A DNA stretch of 64,000 nt from Perognathus longimembris pacificus (lineage: Eukaryota; Chordata; Mammalia; Rodentia; Heteromyidae), in assembly GCF_023159225.1 (NCBI RefSeq), contig NC_063171.1, positions 9,907,886 through 9,971,885 on the forward strand, given 5' to 3'. Of this stretch, positions 21,066-31,110 are shown one piece after another. Made by a program: the position numbers and the translations under genes. How positions within the stretch are numbered: the first letter of the stretch is position 1; each line of letters opens with the position of its first letter. The notes beneath the pieces are model-generated. The model did no database searches. It had not been told where the DNA came from and saw only the letters and a program-made list of their open reading frames with translations.

Positions 21066-21824
21066 CTTTTGGAGTGACATCAATCAAAATGCATTACACT
21101 CATAAACTAATTTGTGGAATGGTAACTGCTTTGTACAAAAATATAATTTATAAAAAGGCTTTGTAATTTATTTTTTAAAAAGGCTTTGTAGTGATACTGA
21201 TAAAGCACAGATAATACACAGCAACATTTGTAAATTCTTTGGCCTCCTTAGGAAAAAGACATTAAATACATATAAATAGAGTTCCATGCTTAGCTGTAGC
21301 CCAAAATCCCTAGTATTTTCTTACATTTCTCTGTCACATCTCCAGGGGATACCTCCATGACTGTTTGGCAAGACTGTTTCTGTCACCAGAAATAATGGTA
21401 GTACACCACTCAGGAAAAGCTACATTAGAGAGATGAGAGCAACTGGACAGAAGGACAGCATTAAGTGCTCCCAGGGACAGATTTAAAGAGATGACAGCAG
21501 CAAGCTTTTAGATAAAAAATTCCTTAAAAAGCATGGTCCCCATACCATGATCATAACTTGGATTTAATTATGTTTTAATGACACTGTTCTGCTCATTTTT
21601 CTAATGCCTTATCAACAACAGTCAGAGACATTTAGTGGTCTACAGAGCCCTTCAGTGTTCTCCGTTGATTAATGCCCACTGGCATTGGGAAGTGGTTTGG
21701 TATGAATGCAGACGCACTGTTTCATCACTCCAAGTACATGGAGTAATTAGTCTTTACACTAGAAACAAGAGCCCTCAAAGGCCTGTACTTATATTTCCAT
21801 CATCAACACAGTTAAGAAACATCT

Positions 21825-22039
21825 AGGGCTGGGAATATAGCCTAGTGGCAAGAGTGCTTGCTTCGTATACATGAAGCTCTGGGTTCGATTCCCCAGCACC
21901 ACATATGTAGAAAGCGGCCAGAAGTGGTTCAGTGGCAGAGTGCTAGCCTTGAGCAAAAAGAAGCCAGGGACAGTTCTCAGGCCCTGAGTTCAAGGCCCAA
22001 GACTGGCAAAAACAAAAACAAAAACCAAAAACAAAAAAA
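21825..22039 (+). mobile_element. IDL-Geo SINE
   Basis: AGGGCTGGGAATATAGCCTAGTGGCAAGAGTGC...GGGTTCGATTCCCCAGCACC retains a good B box. The right unit has lost about 10 bp (CAGAAGTGGTTCAGTGGCAG). It ends AAGACTGGC with a (CAAAAA)n tail and an AAACATCT duplication on both sides. The open frame at 21858-22052 is the SINE. Confidence 0.9.
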
Positions 22040-22254
22040 AAACATCTCTTAACCACTGACCTTTACCCCTGACATCACATGAGAGGGAGGTCCTCCAAGC
22101 TTCTGTGCCTGGGGGTTCTCATGATCACACCTGATCTTCTGTGCCAAGACTCATCTGGGATCCATTTGTTTCTGTAGCTAAGATATAGCTATTCACCTAA
22201 GTCATTGTGTTCCAAAGAAAATGATTGATATACATTACGACCTACAAATCAGGA

Positions 22255-22430
22255 GTAGGAATGCACAGCTCTAAACCCAATATTCACAGGCAAATGCAGG
22301 AGGAATAGTGAGTTCAAAGCCAGAATGGCTACATAGAAAGACCTTGTCTCAAAATAAACTAAAAAATGGCTAGGGATGTATCTTAGTGGTAGAAAGTTTG
22401 CCTAGTGTTCATGGGACAATTAAGGAAAGA
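22255..22430 (+). mobile_element. B1-ID dimer SINE
   Basis: A B1-like unit (GCACAGCTCTAAACCC...GGCTACATAGAAAGACCTTGTCTCAAAATAAAC) is followed by an ID-like unit (ATGGCTAGGGATGTATCTTAGTGGTAGAAAGTTTGCCTAGTGTTCATGG). Confidence 0.6.
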
Positions 22431-23164
22431 TAAAGAGAATTGGGAGGAAAAGGAAAGGAAAGAAAAAGAAAAAAATACACCCTAAGAATAAGTTGATATA
22501 CCCAGAATGAAAAAAATGTTCCAAAATAAGTTAATAAGTTTCAACAAAAGAACTAACAATACATTATTCATTCTGGTGTCTAGTTGTAGAAAGCTTATTT
22601 AACAACTTGTTCTCAAATAAAAATGTTAAGTAATTTGTTTTTCTGGGAATAGGAATGGGTATTTTTTTCTCTTCAAATTAATCCCAAAATAATTATCACA
22701 TAATTACTTATAAAACTGTAGAAATTATGCATTTGATACAACATATAACTGATAAGGCTGCTTCTAAGCAACTTTCAGCTTCTATTGTTTAGCAACAAAC
22801 TAACTTCCTCTTTCTAAAGTTCACTTCTTCCACTTCCATATAGGAGCACAGGCTTGTGCCCATGTCTTAAACTGTATTGTAGGCCATTGTGGGTCAAAGC
22901 TTCAAGCCCTAGCACACTGTTTACTGTAAAACGCCTTTCTAAGGTAAGTTGTCCACAGAAAGCTCTGTCATACTGATATTTTCTTCAGCTTCCGACATTT
23001 CTCTCATTGACTCTTAGACTCCATCAACTTGAAAACTGGAAATTCTTTCTCAAACATTCTTTGTCAACATCTCAACAAGCCACGAAACTGTTCCAATCAC
23101 TTAGAAGACCTTTGTTCCCCCCTTGGGGGAATAAATTAGGCAAAAAAAACCTTTTCACTTGTTG
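22431..23164. other. Intergenic, no feature recognised
   Basis: A-rich tail-like start (GGAAAAGGAAAGGAAAG) then AT-rich single-copy sequence. Nothing supported. Confidence 0.4.
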
Positions 23165-23275
23165 TTTAGTTTTTCTTGTCAAGTGATATACAGAGGGGTT
23201 ACAGTTTCATGCATAAGGCAGTGAGTATATTTCTTGTCAAACTTGTTAATTCCTCCCTCAGTATTCATTTATTAA
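23165..23275 (-). mobile_element. L1 3' end fragment
   Basis: On +: TCAAGTGATATACAGAGGGGTTACAGTTTCATGCATAAGGCAGTGAGTATATTTCTTGTCAAACTTGTTAATTCCTCCCTC, the reverse of the L1 terminus seen elsewhere. Confidence 0.7.
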
Positions 23276-23445
23276 ACAGGCAGAATTAATATAAAAAGTA
23301 ATAGGGACAATAAATTCACTTCTTTCCACCTAGGAAAAGTCAAATTGCACATCATACAAAGCATCAAATATATTTTCTATTGTTATTGTACCTACAAACA
23401 TAAATTGTCATGAGCAGAGCAGAGCCAGGCATGTCATAATATAAT

Positions 23446-23446
23446 G

Positions 23447-23504
<58 letters not shown>

Positions 23505-23510
23505 GTAGAT
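23446..23510. repeat. (AGAT)n microsatellite
   Basis: About 16 nearly perfect AGAT units with one AGGT near the right end. Confidence 0.95.
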
Positions 23511-23564
23511 AAAGTTAAGAGTAGTGGGAATTCTATCATTACATCATTTTTCTTCTCATTGTAT

Positions 23565-23900
23565 GTTAGTCAACTTTCTATTACTGTAACAAAAATACTA
23601 GAGATAAAAAAAGGTAGATGTGTGGCTTAGATGGTAGAGTGACAGCTTTGAGTGGAAAAAGTCAATGACAGCTAGTTGGCCCTTAGTTTTGGTGCCTGTG
23701 GCAAGGTAGTACATCATAGAGGGAGGGTGTATCAGAGGATGTGAACAAAACAGGACAGGGCATGGATTAGTATCCCCTTCAAGGACATGCTCTCAGTGAC
23801 CTAACTGCCTCTTCATTAGGTCCCTCTTTGTAAAGATTTCATACTTCCCATAGGCCAGCAACTAAGTCTTTAACAAATGGGCCATTTAGAAGGCAGTTAT
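23565..23900 (-). mobile_element. MaLR-type LTR fragment with tRNA-like SINE remnant
   Basis: On +: GTTAGTCAACTTTCTATTACTGTAACAAAAATACTAGAGATAAA, then a Geo/ID-like insert GTGTGGCTTAGATGGTAGAGTGACAGCTTTGAG (about 23610-23675), then GGCAAGGTAGTACATC, CCCCTTCAAGGACATGCTCTCAGTGACC and TTAGGTCCCTC. It is in antisense orientation like the copy at 14558. Confidence 0.5.
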
Positions 23901-24029
23901 GTAGATCATAACACATTGCTAATCACCAAACATCTTCTGCCTGATCGTTTTATTATTGTGTGCTACATTTCCTAGATTAGTTTCTGGCAACTGTAGGTAT
24001 TTCAACAATGAATATTACTCTTTTAAAAG

Positions 24030-24140
24030 TTTTCCCGATGATAGGCTCTTGCTATGAAGCCAAAGCTGACCTCCAACTTGCTTTTATCCTTCCTCAGCCT
24101 CCAAGAGCTGTGATTACAAGCGTGCAAATCCACACCCAGC
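24030..24140 (-). mobile_element. B1-like SINE fragment
   Basis: On +: TAGGCTCTTGCTATGAAGCCAAAGCTGACCTCCAACTTGC...CCTCAGCCTCCAAGAGCTGTGATTACAAGCGTGCAAATCCACACCCAGC, a reversed and diverged 7SL-type SINE. Confidence 0.6.
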
Positions 24141-24479
24141 AATCATTACCGTTTTTTTGTAAAAATCATCACTGTGAGACACCCTCAAAGCACCAGGGTA
24201 CTTTTGGATGGGTCTGTTTCTAAGCTCTCCATTCTGTTCCATTGATCCATGCGTTCGTGTCTTTGCTAATAATACCAGATGTCCTGATCACTGTGGCTGT
24301 TACTTCATCTGGTAGACCTAAAGTTTTTATTTAATTAATTTAATTTAGCTATGTTAATTAATTTGGCTATATTTGTTGCATAAATATTTTAAGATCGTCT
24401 TTTTTTGTTTAAGAAAATGTTATCTGGGTATGTTCAGTGATACAGTGCTGACTTAATACACACACTGTCCAGTGCTCAA

Positions 24480-24780
24480 ATGCACACATGTGTGCACACA
24501 CGTGCACACACACAAATTTCTGGAATTCTGTAGGAATCCTATCAACCCAACAAACCATATTTGAGATGAATTAGTATGTTTTCTGTATTGGCCTTTCCAT
24601 TCCATTCTGTGAAAATAGTGTATCCCTCTATGTTGATCTTCCTTGATTTATGTCACTAAAGTGGTACATTTTTAGCACAAAAGCCATATATGTAAATATG
24701 TATCTGTGTGTATCTGTATATATACATGTATATATACATATATTTTACATACACACATATATATGTATACACATATGTAT
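24480..24780. repeat. CA/TA-rich low-complexity tracts
   Basis: Short (CA)n with CACACGTG at 24481-24515, and an alternating TATA/CATA/TGTA tract at 24690-24780. No gene is supported here. Confidence 0.7.
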
Positions 24781-24917
24781 TTTACATTTATACCAAAGAA
24801 TTTGAGTTTTTGAGCCATCATAAATAATTGTCTTATTTATTTGTATTTCCTTGAATTGGATTTTCTTGTTTATTTGTTTCTTATGAGTAACTGTAAAAAC
24901 GATATTACCGTTTTTTC

Positions 24918-25374
24918 TGTCGAGCCAGCCAGCAATGAAAAGGAAATCCTGAATGAGCGGGGCGATGATTAAAGAAAAGGAAAAATACAAGACAAGAGAA
25001 AAAAGACAAAAGGCAAAGATGGGGTACGGGAGGTCTGCAGCCTTAAGATTGAAACTCAAGACTGCAGCCCAGTTGATTCTTAGCTTCCAGCTTATATGCA
25101 TTTTGGAACCAGGGAAAAGCATAGGGTTGCTAAAATTCAAGAACACAAAGAAGCTTTGAAGTTTGCAACATCTGATTACAGTAAATACAGGATGAGGTCG
25201 ATTAACATAGGAATGTACTCCAGCGGACATAGCAAGGCGGACATAGCAAAGCAATTCCAGATAGTGGCTGTGAACAAATGCTAGAGAACAAATGTCCTTG
25301 CATCTAGCATATCCTGGTGATAACAACACAGCCAGAGGTCAGAATGAATTTAGTTGCAAGTTTGGCTACTGACA
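24918..25374 (-). repeat. Proviral 3' LTR
   Basis: 457 bp, pairing with 30059-30515. On the minus strand it starts TGTCAGTAGCC and ends GGCTCGACA. A TATA-like element (ATATAAG) is at 25091-25097, degraded relative to the other LTR. No clear AATAAA signal is seen. Confidence 0.93.
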
Positions 25375-25388
25375 TTTCCCCCGTCTTT
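25375..25388 (-). promoter_or_regulatory. Polypurine tract of the provirus
   Basis: Minus strand AAAGACGGGGGAAA directly abuts the 3' LTR, the position and composition of a plus-strand primer. One C interrupts the purine run. Confidence 0.75.
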
Positions 25389-25613
25389 GTTTAAAGAAGT
25401 GAACCCGCCTGTCTTAGGTGGGATGGGTCACCTAGCCTACCTTACCTGTCCTCAGGATCTTCTTCAGAGCAAAGCTGAAAGCCCTGTCTTAGGTTGGTCA
25501 AGCTGGCCCTGCCCTCAAACCCATCTCTGGCTGCAGTTCCTCTCAGGGGAAAATTCATTCACTTGGAGCTTGACCTTATGCAGCTGACTGGTTAAACTCA
25601 TGAAAGAGTTTTG

Positions 25614-26201
25614 CTATATGCATACAATGCAAGGAAGGCATAGGAAAGCCATCAGCAAAAGTATCCCTGGGCCGAGCAATGTCATTAGCAGTCCCTTAAC
25701 ATCAGTCAAGGAAGGGATATACTGTTGAAGTTGTTCAAACAGTTCTTTTGCTGTTTCTGCCACTTTAGAGTCCAGAGGCAGAGCTTGCTGTAGTCCAGCT
25801 ATTTGCCTATGGAGTTGAAAGAGATCTAAGGACAAATTATTATGGTGCCAAATACCATTTAGATGTGCTACAACCTGTTCCCAAGGATAGCTCAACCCAT
25901 TATATTTGTGGAGGGTCACACAAATAAAGTCAAAACCAGCATGACAGCGCACCCACTGCAAAGTTTGTAAAGCACAAATTTGTTCTCCCAGAGATAATAC
26001 AGATTCATACAATGCTTCTAATTTTTGTTCTACCTTATCATCAATCCTGCCTTGAAAGTGCAGGGCTTGCGTAGTATTATGAGCAAGCTGATTAACATAG
26101 TGAGCTGTCTGCACACTTTGTGTTAAAGCCACAGTAGCTGCTGCAGCAGAGGCAGCTAAGGAAATAAAGGCTACAATGCCTGCTATCAATAGCCCTACAA
26201 A
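25614..26201 (-). pseudogene. env, transmembrane (TM) subunit segment
   Basis: An open frame of about 195 codons runs from just after a stop at the surface/TM boundary to a stop at 25614. It starts with a hydrophobic Ala/Ile/Val-rich stretch typical of a fusion peptide. A Gln/Leu-rich heptad-like helix follows. Mid-segment there is a cysteine pair with seven residues between, matching betaretroviral TM proteins and not the CX6CC of gammaretroviruses. A C-terminal Leu/Ile-rich membrane span comes last. Two N-glycosylation sequons are present. The cytoplasmic tail is very short. The frame is the same as the preceding surface segment and separated from it by one TGA. There is no start codon of its own, so it is a broken env portion and not a standalone gene. 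Confidence 0.85.
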
Positions 26202-27072
26202 TCATCTAGGGCGCATGAGCTCTTTTAAATGTTTTAACTCTTTAATACCTGTTTCTTCATACCAAGCTTCAGATATGTTCACAGGAAGCATGACAAATGG
26301 GGGCTGCTTAATAACAATTACAGAATCAGTAAGACCACTATACAAGCAATTTGTAAAAGAACAGTTAGTACAAGTAACATTGAAATACATAGTTCCTATA
26401 GAAATATTAAAAGGTCCATACATAATGGCATAAGGAGGTGTTACACAACTCATAATATTTTTTAAAGAAGAAGTGGGCCAGGAGATATTATTTAGGACAG
26501 CCACTAACATCCAGACATGATGTTGAGGGTGTCCATTCATCCACCACAGACCTAGGTTGTACTTGTTGGTGAGATTGGCTCCGGACCAGTCCATCAATTG
26601 AGAATTAGTTCCTGAAATATTGAGAAGAGTTGATGCAGCGAGGTATCATGAAGGATGATGTAGAATTAGCAGGTACAGGGAACCCAATAGGCAATGAAGT
26701 CATTCGTATATTATATACTTGACTGTTATCAGGAATCCAAATTTTATGATTTATGGATTGCATTACAGTACAGCCTGGAATATAACTGTTGGAGTCAGTT
26801 GTAAACCATAAAGGGGTTCCAATGCCAGAAGCTGCAAAGTCTCCCATTTTAACATGTTGGACAAAAGGATCTGGAGCTGTACCACATGCTGATCTGTTGA
26901 CATGGACAAACACCTCAGCTCCTTCCCAAGTCGCAGGGTGCACAATCGGTGGATCTGGCACATAAGCCCAGTGGGTCAGCACTTGAACCGTCCTGATGAG
27001 TTTCCAGAATCCGAACACAACGCTCAGGTAGCCAGCGGGCATCATTTTCATCCTGTGAAAAAACACAGACAT
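26202..27072 (-). pseudogene. env, surface (SU) subunit segments, frameshifted
   Basis: Two pieces in different frames (27072-26605 and 26597-26202) together cover the surface subunit. The first follows the end of pol and overlaps it, as in betaretroviruses. It contains Trp/Pro-rich stretches and three N-glycosylation sequons near its end. The second has about six sequons and ends with a basic Arg-Pro-Arg before a TGA, where the SU/TM cleavage site is expected. The frameshift near 26600 and the TGA at about 26204-26202 each prevent a full envelope product. Confidence 0.8.
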
Positions 27073-27211
27073 GTCCTCGACCCCATGTCAATACTCGATT
27101 GGGCCCGTGCCAAGCACCTGTTAAAGGATCTTTCCACTTAACTTGGGCAAAAGCTCTTTGCTCTCTCTTTTCCCAGAACTGCTGTGCTGCAGTGAGGCCA
27201 TTACAGTCCAA
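26915..27211 (-). pseudogene. pol, integrase C-terminal segment
   Basis: The frame contains a Trp-Lys-Asp-Pro...Gly-Pro...Trp-Gly-Arg-Gly region with the composition and order of the retroviral integrase DNA-binding C-terminus. It overlaps the start of env in another frame. It is out of frame with the upstream integrase piece. Confidence 0.8.
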
Positions 27212-27605
27212 ATTTAAAAAAAAATTTGTATGAATAAAGCATGAGAAAGAATATTAACAGGAGAGAAGGGGTATGATTCCCCCCCTTTTAATTTAGAAAT
27301 TTGGTGTTTTAACAAACCGTTGGCCCATTTAACAATCCTTGACCTTGAGGATTATAGGGAATTCCAGTAGAGTGAACAATTTGGTAAGATTTGTAAAAAG
27401 TTTGAAAAGCTCGTCCAACATATCCTGGACCATTATCAGTTTTAATATGTTTAGGAAGTCCCATAGCAGCAAAGCAGTGTAAGGCATGGGAAATACAATG
27501 TTTGCTAGCTTTCCCGCTAAGAGGAATAGCCATAATAAAATTAGAGTAAGTGTCTATGGTATGGGACAAAACGGAGCTGTCCAAAAGAGGGAATGTGGGT
27601 AACAT
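27212..27605 (-). pseudogene. pol, integrase catalytic core segment (second part)
   Basis: Follows a frameshift from the first integrase piece. It contains the second catalytic aspartate in a Lys-Thr-Asp-Asn-Gly context, then a Pro-Gln-Gly-Gln segment. The open frame then runs into non-homologous residues and a stop at 27309, just where the third catalytic residue (Glu) should lie, so the DDE triad is not complete in any single frame. An AT-rich remnant with a run of A/T (about 27212-27300) continues toward the C-terminal piece. Confidence 0.82.
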
Positions 27606-27924
27606 CTATTTGCCAAACATGGTTGGCCACTAAGCCTCGAGGGTTAATGCCATTGGAGGGTGCAGATAGGAAGGTAGTACAGTTGGGACAAGTTTTTACA
27701 ATTTGATGAGCCACCTCACGTGTGATATGAAAATGCTGACATAAGGCACAACTGTTTTGATGGTAGGCAACATGTGATTGCATTGCTAAGTCAATTTGAG
27801 TGAGAAAAATTTGAGTAGCCTCATCCATAATAGCATTGCCCTCACTTAATGGTATGAAGAGGCAAAGTGAAGTAATTTGTTGGAGGGACAATGATGTGAA
27901 ATTATGCCCATAAAATTGTCCCAA
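27541..27924 (-). pseudogene. pol, integrase N-terminal zinc domain and first part of core
   Basis: Shows the His-His-Cys-Cys zinc-binding arrangement (two His upstream, then a Cys-x2-Cys in Cys-Pro-Asn-Cys) and a Trp-Gln-Ile-Asp-Val-Thr motif carrying the first catalytic aspartate. The frame is shared with the upstream RT piece and separated from it by one stop at 27940-27942. A frameshift near 27590 ends its homology. Confidence 0.87.
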
Positions 27925-28356
27925 GCAATGGCCCAGGAATCACAATGAATATAAAGCCATTCTTGCTGTTGTAAAGTATAGGGTATGTAAATAACCTGTG
28001 GATCTCATCCAAGATACGTACAAGATTCCACATGGCACATATGGAACTAAGGTGGCTACCAATTTATAGTAGGGAGTTAACACTTTTGAAGGAGTAGCAG
28101 GCAAGGAAAGCCATAAAAGGGGTCCCTTCTGCCAGAGGACCGCTGTTAGAGAATGAGGTATAGTTAAAATATATGCTTCCCAAGGGGCTGAGTAATCAAT
28201 ATAATTTACATGTTGGGAAGAAATGGCAGAATTTACTATGCTTAAGGCTTTAGTTGCTTCAGTTGTCATTTCTCTGGGAGATGTAGGGTCAGGGTCCCCC
28301 TTTAATAGATCAAACAAGGGTTTTAATTCAGCTGTTTTCTGGAATTCCAGTGGCAA
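27925..28356 (-). pseudogene. pol, reverse transcriptase thumb/connection segment
   Basis: About 138 codons opening with a Leu-Lys-Pro-Leu-Phe-Asp-Leu-Leu motif followed by a Trp-Gln connection-domain region, as in betaretroviral RT. The polymerase palm with the YxDD motif is absent, and most of RNase H is missing because the frame passes quickly into the integrase N-terminus. An in-frame stop lies at 27940-27942. Confidence 0.8.
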
Positions 28357-29322
28357 ATGATATTATTTTGCCTATATTCTAGAACCACGTGGTTAGATAG
28401 TAAACAAAAAAAAAACACCTTTTCAGCAAACCAAAATTTTCAGATTATCCAAGAAGCCACATTTTGAGAAACCAGTTCAGCTCCCATGGGGAGCTTACAG
28501 GAGACAGGACATGAACACAGACAGCAAGCTCACAGCAAGACACTTTCATATTCCAGCATTTTAATTGCTAGGCACCTTTGAAATGCAAGGCCATAGTTAC
28601 AGAGATCAGAGTGGGGGCAGGGTTACCGGGAGCTGGAGACCCCAAGTCCCTGCCCAGCCTCCAGGAATTTGGCATGCCTGTCACCTGGGGGATGGGCAGG
28701 CTTCCACTCCAACCAATCCTATTGTCGACCATGTGCTCAATGCTAGAGAAAGCTTACGATTTAGCCAAACAAGCAGGATTTAACTGAGTCTCCAAACTTA
28801 ACATCAATAACAAGAATAGAAAACCCTTTTTTGAGTCTTTCAAAGCAGATGTTAAACAAATATTGGTACCTTTGGAAGCTAGCACCAGCCCATCCTATGT
28901 CACAAGCAGGCAGGCAGAGTTTAGAGGGAGGCAGAAAAAGAGACAGAGAGAACTTCATCTGCCTGAGCACTCATAGAAGTTAGGTAAGTCCTGCAAAATA
29001 TTCCAAATATGTAAGATTGGGCTCAAATTGAGCAGCTTTCCTGAAGCGTTTTAGACTGTCCCCCACTTGATGAGCGACCAGAGGAGCTGAACTAGAGATC
29101 AGATGACTCCAAACACCCACAATTGCTGATCCCCTTGACCTAGCCCAGTGGCTTTATGGAAAATCCAAGCTCCAGGCTAATGGTCACTCACCCTGGTTGG
29201 GGTTTCAAATCTGTCATTGTCGTGGTGGATGGAAGTAAAGCGCTAGGTCAAGAGAAGTTACCTCGGTGGTATTAGCATTTCCCTAGCCTCAGGTTCCTCC
29301 CCTCTGTGAGAAGCCTGCATCT
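28357..29322. other. Unassigned interior of the provirus
   Basis: About 970 bp where CA/NC, protease and most of RT would be expected. Both strands contain many stops. Neither frame on the minus strand shows zinc-knuckle (CX2CX4HX4C), protease DTG or RT motifs. It may be heavily decayed gag-pol, or foreign sequence joined during a deletion. I cannot identify its source. Confidence 0.5.
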
Positions 29323-29932
29323 AGGAGTGCTGTAAGTCTGCCAGGACTGTCGGTGGGGGCTCACCAGTATCTACCTTTAAAGGAGTTTGTTGTTCTGGAT
29401 GAAGCTGTGACAATAGAGCTATAACAGATTTCAACATATTCTCAACATGGGTCAATCAATCTTTAGTAGGCTCATTGCATAATTTTTCCTCAGTGTCTGA
29501 GCCATCTGAGTCTTCCTTAATATCTAGCCCATTGGGTTCAGATCTTGATAATTTTCTCAGCTCTTCCCGGGCAGCAGCATACGCTCCCAGGGCTGGGCAA
29601 CACTCATCAGGTCCCTGTTCAGTTTCTCCAATTGACTGACTGAATTTAATCTGTTCATGTCTAGGATCTAAGCAATCTCGGACCAGATACCAAAGAATAG
29701 CATCCACTGGGGTTTTCTCAGGGCCATTTGCATCATAATGTTCCTGAATCTTTTTTCCAATTTTCTGCCAAGTTTCTAAGTTATTGGTTCCTTCCTCCGG
29801 GAACTGGGGGCATGCTTCCTCAATAAAGTGAAAGAAACGTTCTAATTGACTTTGGCCAACTTTCACTGCCCGGGCATGAAGCATGCCTTTGGGGGCCTGC
29901 ACGTATAGCATGCAGCTTATACTTAGTCCCAT
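29323..29932 (-). pseudogene. gag, matrix (MA) region
   Basis: Starts with Met-Gly, a potential myristoylation site, at 29932. It encodes a helical segment with a Phe-Ile-Glu-Glu-x-Cys-Pro-x-Phe-Pro motif and a Trp-x-x-Ile-Gly-Lys region characteristic of betaretroviral matrix proteins, then an acidic Asp/Glu-rich end. The first stop is a TGA at about 29456. The same frame is open again for about 45 codons to a TAG near 29323, so the ancestral reading frame evidently continued. Capsid and nucleocapsid are not found downstream. Confidence 0.85.
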
Positions 29933-29991
29933 AATTTCTTACTCCCAACAATACTCTCTCTCTCCTGCTCTCCTTCCCAAGTGATCGGATG

Positions 29992-30004
29992 TCCTTACCT
30001 GAGC
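29992..30004 (-). promoter_or_regulatory. Proviral leader splice donor
   Basis: Minus strand GCTCAG|GTAAGG, a near-consensus 5' splice site in the untranslated leader between the primer binding site and the gag start. It is the expected position of the donor used to make spliced env RNA. Confidence 0.65.
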
Positions 30005-30036
30005 AGGGGTCCTCTGCCGTCGTCCCAGGTTTTCAG

Positions 30037-30054
30037 GTCCCTGTTCGGGCGCCA
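30037..30054 (-). promoter_or_regulatory. Primer binding site, tRNA-Lys3 type
   Basis: Minus strand TGGCGCCCGAACAGGGAC is an exact 18-nt complement to the 3' end of tRNA-Lys3, the primer used by lentiviruses and MMTV-like betaretroviruses. It lies four bases after the 5' LTR end. Confidence 0.93.
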
Positions 30055-30058
30055 CTTC

Positions 30059-30515
30059 TGCTGAGCCAACCAGCAGTGAAAAGGAAATCCTGAATGAGGG
30101 AGGCAAGGATTAAAGAAAAGGAAAAATACAAGACAAGAGAAAAAAGACAAAAGGCAAAGATGGGGTACGGGAGGTCTGCAGCCTTAAGATTGAAACTCAA
30201 GATTGCAGTCCAGTTGATTCTTAACTTGAGTTTATATGCAGTTTTGGAACCAGGGAATAGCATAGGGTTGCTAAAATTCAAGAACACAAAGAGGCTTTGA
30301 AGTTTGCAACATCTGATTACAGTAAATACAGGATGAGGTCGATTAACATAGGAATGTACTCCAGCGGACATAGCAAGGCAGACATAGCAAAGCAATTCTG
30401 GGTAGTGGCTGTGAACAAATGCTAGAGAACAAATATCCTTGCATCTAGCATATCCTGGTGATAACAACTCAACCAGAGGTCAGAATGAATTTAGCTGCAA
30501 GTTTGGCTCCCGACA
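30059..30515 (-). repeat. Proviral 5' LTR
   Basis: 457 bp. On the minus strand it starts TGTCGGGAGCC and ends GGCTCAGCA. A TATA box (ATATAAA) is at 30231-30237. It shares long identical blocks with 24918-25374; differences cluster near both ends and around the TATA region. Confidence 0.93.
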
Positions 30516-30749
30516 GTTTTTAAGGGTAATTAGTAGTGCAAGCAAAGAATAAGACCATTATAGGAACTACAATGTCATATCATTTCATTTAATTTAGCAC
30601 ATTTTAAAGTAACTTAGTATCAATTTCGTGTTGTATCTAGCTCTTTTTCTTTTTGAAATCTGGAATTACTATTCTTTTCTTCTTTTGAGTCAACTATTTC
30701 AGCATTGCCATTCAAGTTAAAATAGCTCTGCCTTTAGAGAAAGTAAGAA

Positions 30750-30975
30750 ATTTGTGTGTTTATTTATTTATTTATTGTTTTTCTTTCTATTTCAGCAGTC
30801 CTGAGGTTGAACTCAGGGCCTTGTACTTGCATGTACGCCCTCTACAAACCTGAGTCATTTGTTTTAATCATTTCTCAGATAGGACCTCATGCTTTTGCCT
30901 TGGACCTGAGGCCTCAACTTCTGCTTCCTATGGTCAGGACTACAGGCATGATTCACCATGCTTGGTATATAAACC
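30750..30975 (-). mobile_element. Degraded composite SINE
   Basis: On +: TTTATTTATTTATTG...CAGCAGTCCTGAGGTTGAACTCAGGGCCTTGTACTTGC, then CTCAGATAGGACCTCATGC...GGACTACAGGCATGATTCACCATGCTTGG. This is the reverse of the tRNA-like and B1-like units. Confidence 0.55.
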
Positions 30976-31075
30976 TTGAAAGGCCTCCTAGATTGACAGT
31001 TTTCATTCAAAACAATGGAAACTTGGGTTTCTCTTGCCAAGTAGGATAGAATGGTTTGCTGCAGAGATATAGCTC

Positions 31076-31110
31076 TCGTGTGTGTGTGTGTATGTGTGTA
31101 TGTGTGTGTA
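31076..31110. repeat. (TG)n microsatellite
   Basis: Interrupted TG run with two TATG interruptions. Confidence 0.9.

Larger units (their letters stand above)
24918..30515 (-). mobile_element. Class II (betaretrovirus-like, ERV2) provirus, internally deleted
   Basis: Two 457-bp LTRs bound a 4.7 kb interior with gag, pol and env remnants in the order expected on the minus strand. Class II is supported by the TGT...ACA LTR ends, a Lys3-type primer binding site, the betaretroviral look of the matrix, integrase and envelope segments, and a 6-bp GTTTTT at both edges (24910-24915, two bases outside the LTR end, and 30516-30521). A complete provirus would be about 8-9 kb, so most of gag, all of pro and much of RT/RNase H are missing. 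Every gene has a stop or frameshift; none is intact as a whole. A by-eye comparison of the LTRs gives about 25 substitutions and 2 small indels (5-6%), indicating an insertion millions of years old. Confidence 0.93.

Noticed and set aside
23446..23510. Regular tetranucleotide spacing considered as a CRISPR-like array
   Set aside because: No spacers; a plain microsatellite in a mammalian genome.
24745..25329. 194-codon minus frame across the left LTR, and its 144-codon counterpart at 30033-30467
   Set aside because: It lies within the LTR pair and flank; the frame is not a viral gene position, unlike the sag frame of MMTV, and shows no matching features that I can support.
28565..28787. Plus-strand frames inside the provirus
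   Set aside because: Opposite to the proviral coding strand and without domains.
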